Assembly: GCF_040807025.1 (NCBI RefSeq)
Contig: NC_090943.1
Location: 140,888,764-140,952,763 of the forward strand
Direction of reading: 5' to 3'
From: Struthio camelus
Taxonomy: Eukaryota > Chordata > Aves > Struthioniformes > Struthionidae
DNA length: 64,000 nt
The notes beneath the pieces are model-generated. The model saw only the letters and a list, made by a program, of their open reading frames with translations. It was not told where the DNA came from and did no database searches. This document shows, piece by piece, positions 62,224 through 64,000 of the stretch. Position 1 is the stretch's first letter. The number at the start of each line of letters is the position of its first letter. The translations under genes and the position numbers were made by a program.

Positions 62224-64000
62224 CTGGAAAAAAGAAGAGGGAGTTAGAAGAAAATTAAATTTCCATGAAAGACAACATTTCTGCAAAAATAATTTCCATT
62301 TTTCCTAAGAGAGATTCCAAGCATCCCTTAACACTTTCCCTGTGGCATAAATATAGTCCCTACACTCACAAAATACCTTTAGTAAAATAATCATATACTT
62401 ACATACAGTAGATACAGATTCTGCAATAGAACCCAGACAGCTGGACCCCATCTGTGCTGATACTAACGTTAGCGAGAAGGAAAAGGGGGGGGGGGGGGGG
62501 ACAGGAAATCAACAGTTCACTGCAAAACGAGGGCCACATTTTGTGAAATTTTTATTTTCATTAATTTGCTTTAAATTACGCAAACAAGAGACCCCATCTT
62601 ATTTCACTATGCCAATACAGACACGAGGATTTTCTCAGTTCTTTAAAAGATTCGGCCATGCAAGAGTCTAGACAATACCAGTCTGAAGAAGCACTGAAAG
62701 GAAAGGACGCAAGACTTCTCCTGTTCCTTTATGGGACCTGTGGGACAACTCACACAATTCACAATGTAACATGGAGCTTTCCATAAGTCAGCATTTGAGA
62801 GTCAGCTTGGGAACTGTTTTGGAAGCAGCCAGGTCCTGGCCACCCAGCCCCAGCAACAAGCATCTTAACGCATAAGGGCCTACATCCCTGCAACTGCACT
62901 GGAAGCCCTTGGTTGGAAAAGGGCTATTGCACACTACTGAACTCCACTGGCAGAGTAATGTGGCAGCCCACACGGCTGTAAGTGTTGGAAATCCCTGCCT
63001 TATGCTCTAGACAGTAAAACACTGAGAAATTCATTTTCCCATTTTAATTAGGATGAACGGGAAAACAAACACACACTGGAATCAGAAATAACAATGTTAC
63101 CAAGGAAAATTTATTTCTACATTGCTCAAACTGAGACTGCCTAGTTTCAGAACACCAGAAGACGAGACTATACATTTTTGTTGGAGAAAACTGAGGCTAA
63201 GGTTTAACCATATGCTGGCTTCAGCAGCAACACTGATTTAAGAAACTTCTGGTCCCTCTCACTAAGCACTCGTTCCTCTGTCAGGGCTGCTGCTTATCAC
63301 CTTCTCAGCTAAGTCACAAAGTGTTTGTGGGGCTACATTCTGACCTGAATGGGAGAATCCATCCAACTGAAAGAAACACCTTGGAAGAAAGTGCTTAGGC
63401 AGGATCCTTGATCCAGTTCACAGCTGGACAGAAACTCTGGAGACTCCTCATTTAATCTCTCTAGGAGGACTGGAGAAGAAGGGTTTGTAAGAGATCTTGG
63501 TACTTCAGAACGGAGTTCAGGTTCACACAAATAATGATATTCTCCTGCTCAGAATGGGGAACTCCTCAAACTCAGTACAGCTGCCAAGAACAGTGTATCA
63601 CCAAAGTACAGCATAAGGCAGTATGATTACTTAGTAGTTATTCCAAACCTTAGTAAGCTACAAAGAAAAAAAAAGTTTGAAGAGAAAGCTATACTACGCA
63701 GCAAGATCATGCCTATTTAAAATAAGTATACAAGTGTATAAGCTCGTAGAGAAAGGTTTTGACAGTAATAGCGGTCAGATCACCACTGTAATTGCTGCAC
63801 TTTTTCCTCTTTTTTAAAAGAGTACTTGGTCTAATATGACAGATAAAGAGGCAATACCAACAGAGAATGATCTTTTTAACTGGAAAACGGCTTCTCTTTT
63901 CTTACAGAGCACACTGTTAAACAAAACCACCAGGGAGAAAAGGAGAAACTGATATGAGATTTCCTGTACTGTCAAGCAGTAGCTTGGGTAAGACATCTAT
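62224..64000 (-). other. UBE2V2: UBE2V2 intron (partial)
   Basis: It lies upstream of the last coding exon. I found no segment matching the preceding UBE2V2 exon, so the intron extends past the window. It contains a 16-G run at 62485-62500 and no recognisable transposon. Confidence 0.8.

Overview
The window looks like nuclear DNA of a bird, or less likely another sauropsid. It is intron-rich and AT-rich, and its recognisable transposons are mainly CR1 LINEs on the minus strand carrying the typical CR1 3' end. It also holds the last coding exon of a vertebrate UBE2V2 gene. I saw no bacterial-type operon, CRISPR array or rRNA. Almost all coding sequence is in short exons on the minus strand.

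Right end (about 57-64 kb): the terminal coding exon of UBE2V2 (Mms2), transcribed leftward, then an AT-rich 3'UTR or intergenic stretch. Between 51 and 54.4 kb lie a possible start exon with a perfect Kozak context and a possible small exon. These may be the 5' end of the next gene.

From 51.2 kb down to 3.75 kb runs one long minus-strand gene. I reconstructed eleven exons with consistent splice phases: 51192-50968, 50087-49958, 45965-45885, 44905-44730, 42567-42475, 39224-38981, 35296-35102, 27649-27604, 22970-22799, 21206-21035 and 3918-3752. Together they encode most of the membrane domain of a CLC-family chloride channel or Cl-/H+ exchanger. It resembles the CLC-6/7 and plant CLC-c group. 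It does not look like any of the nine mammalian CLC proteins, and no human CLCN gene lies beside UBE2V2. The C-terminal CBS domains were not found and are probably beyond the left edge. The exchanger glutamates and the central tyrosine are kept, but the selectivity-filter motifs are unusual (PSGLP, GPEGP, GLVIP).

The introns carry a 5'-truncated CR1 with a long open reverse transcriptase frame (31.9-34.1 kb) and an internally deleted CR1 joining an esterase-like ORF1 to the RT tail (47.4-49.3 kb). They also carry a CR1 3' scrap (28.4 kb), a 300-bp foldback DNA-transposon-like element (7.6-7.9 kb), old LINE and tRNA-derived remnants, and many homopolymers and microsatellites.
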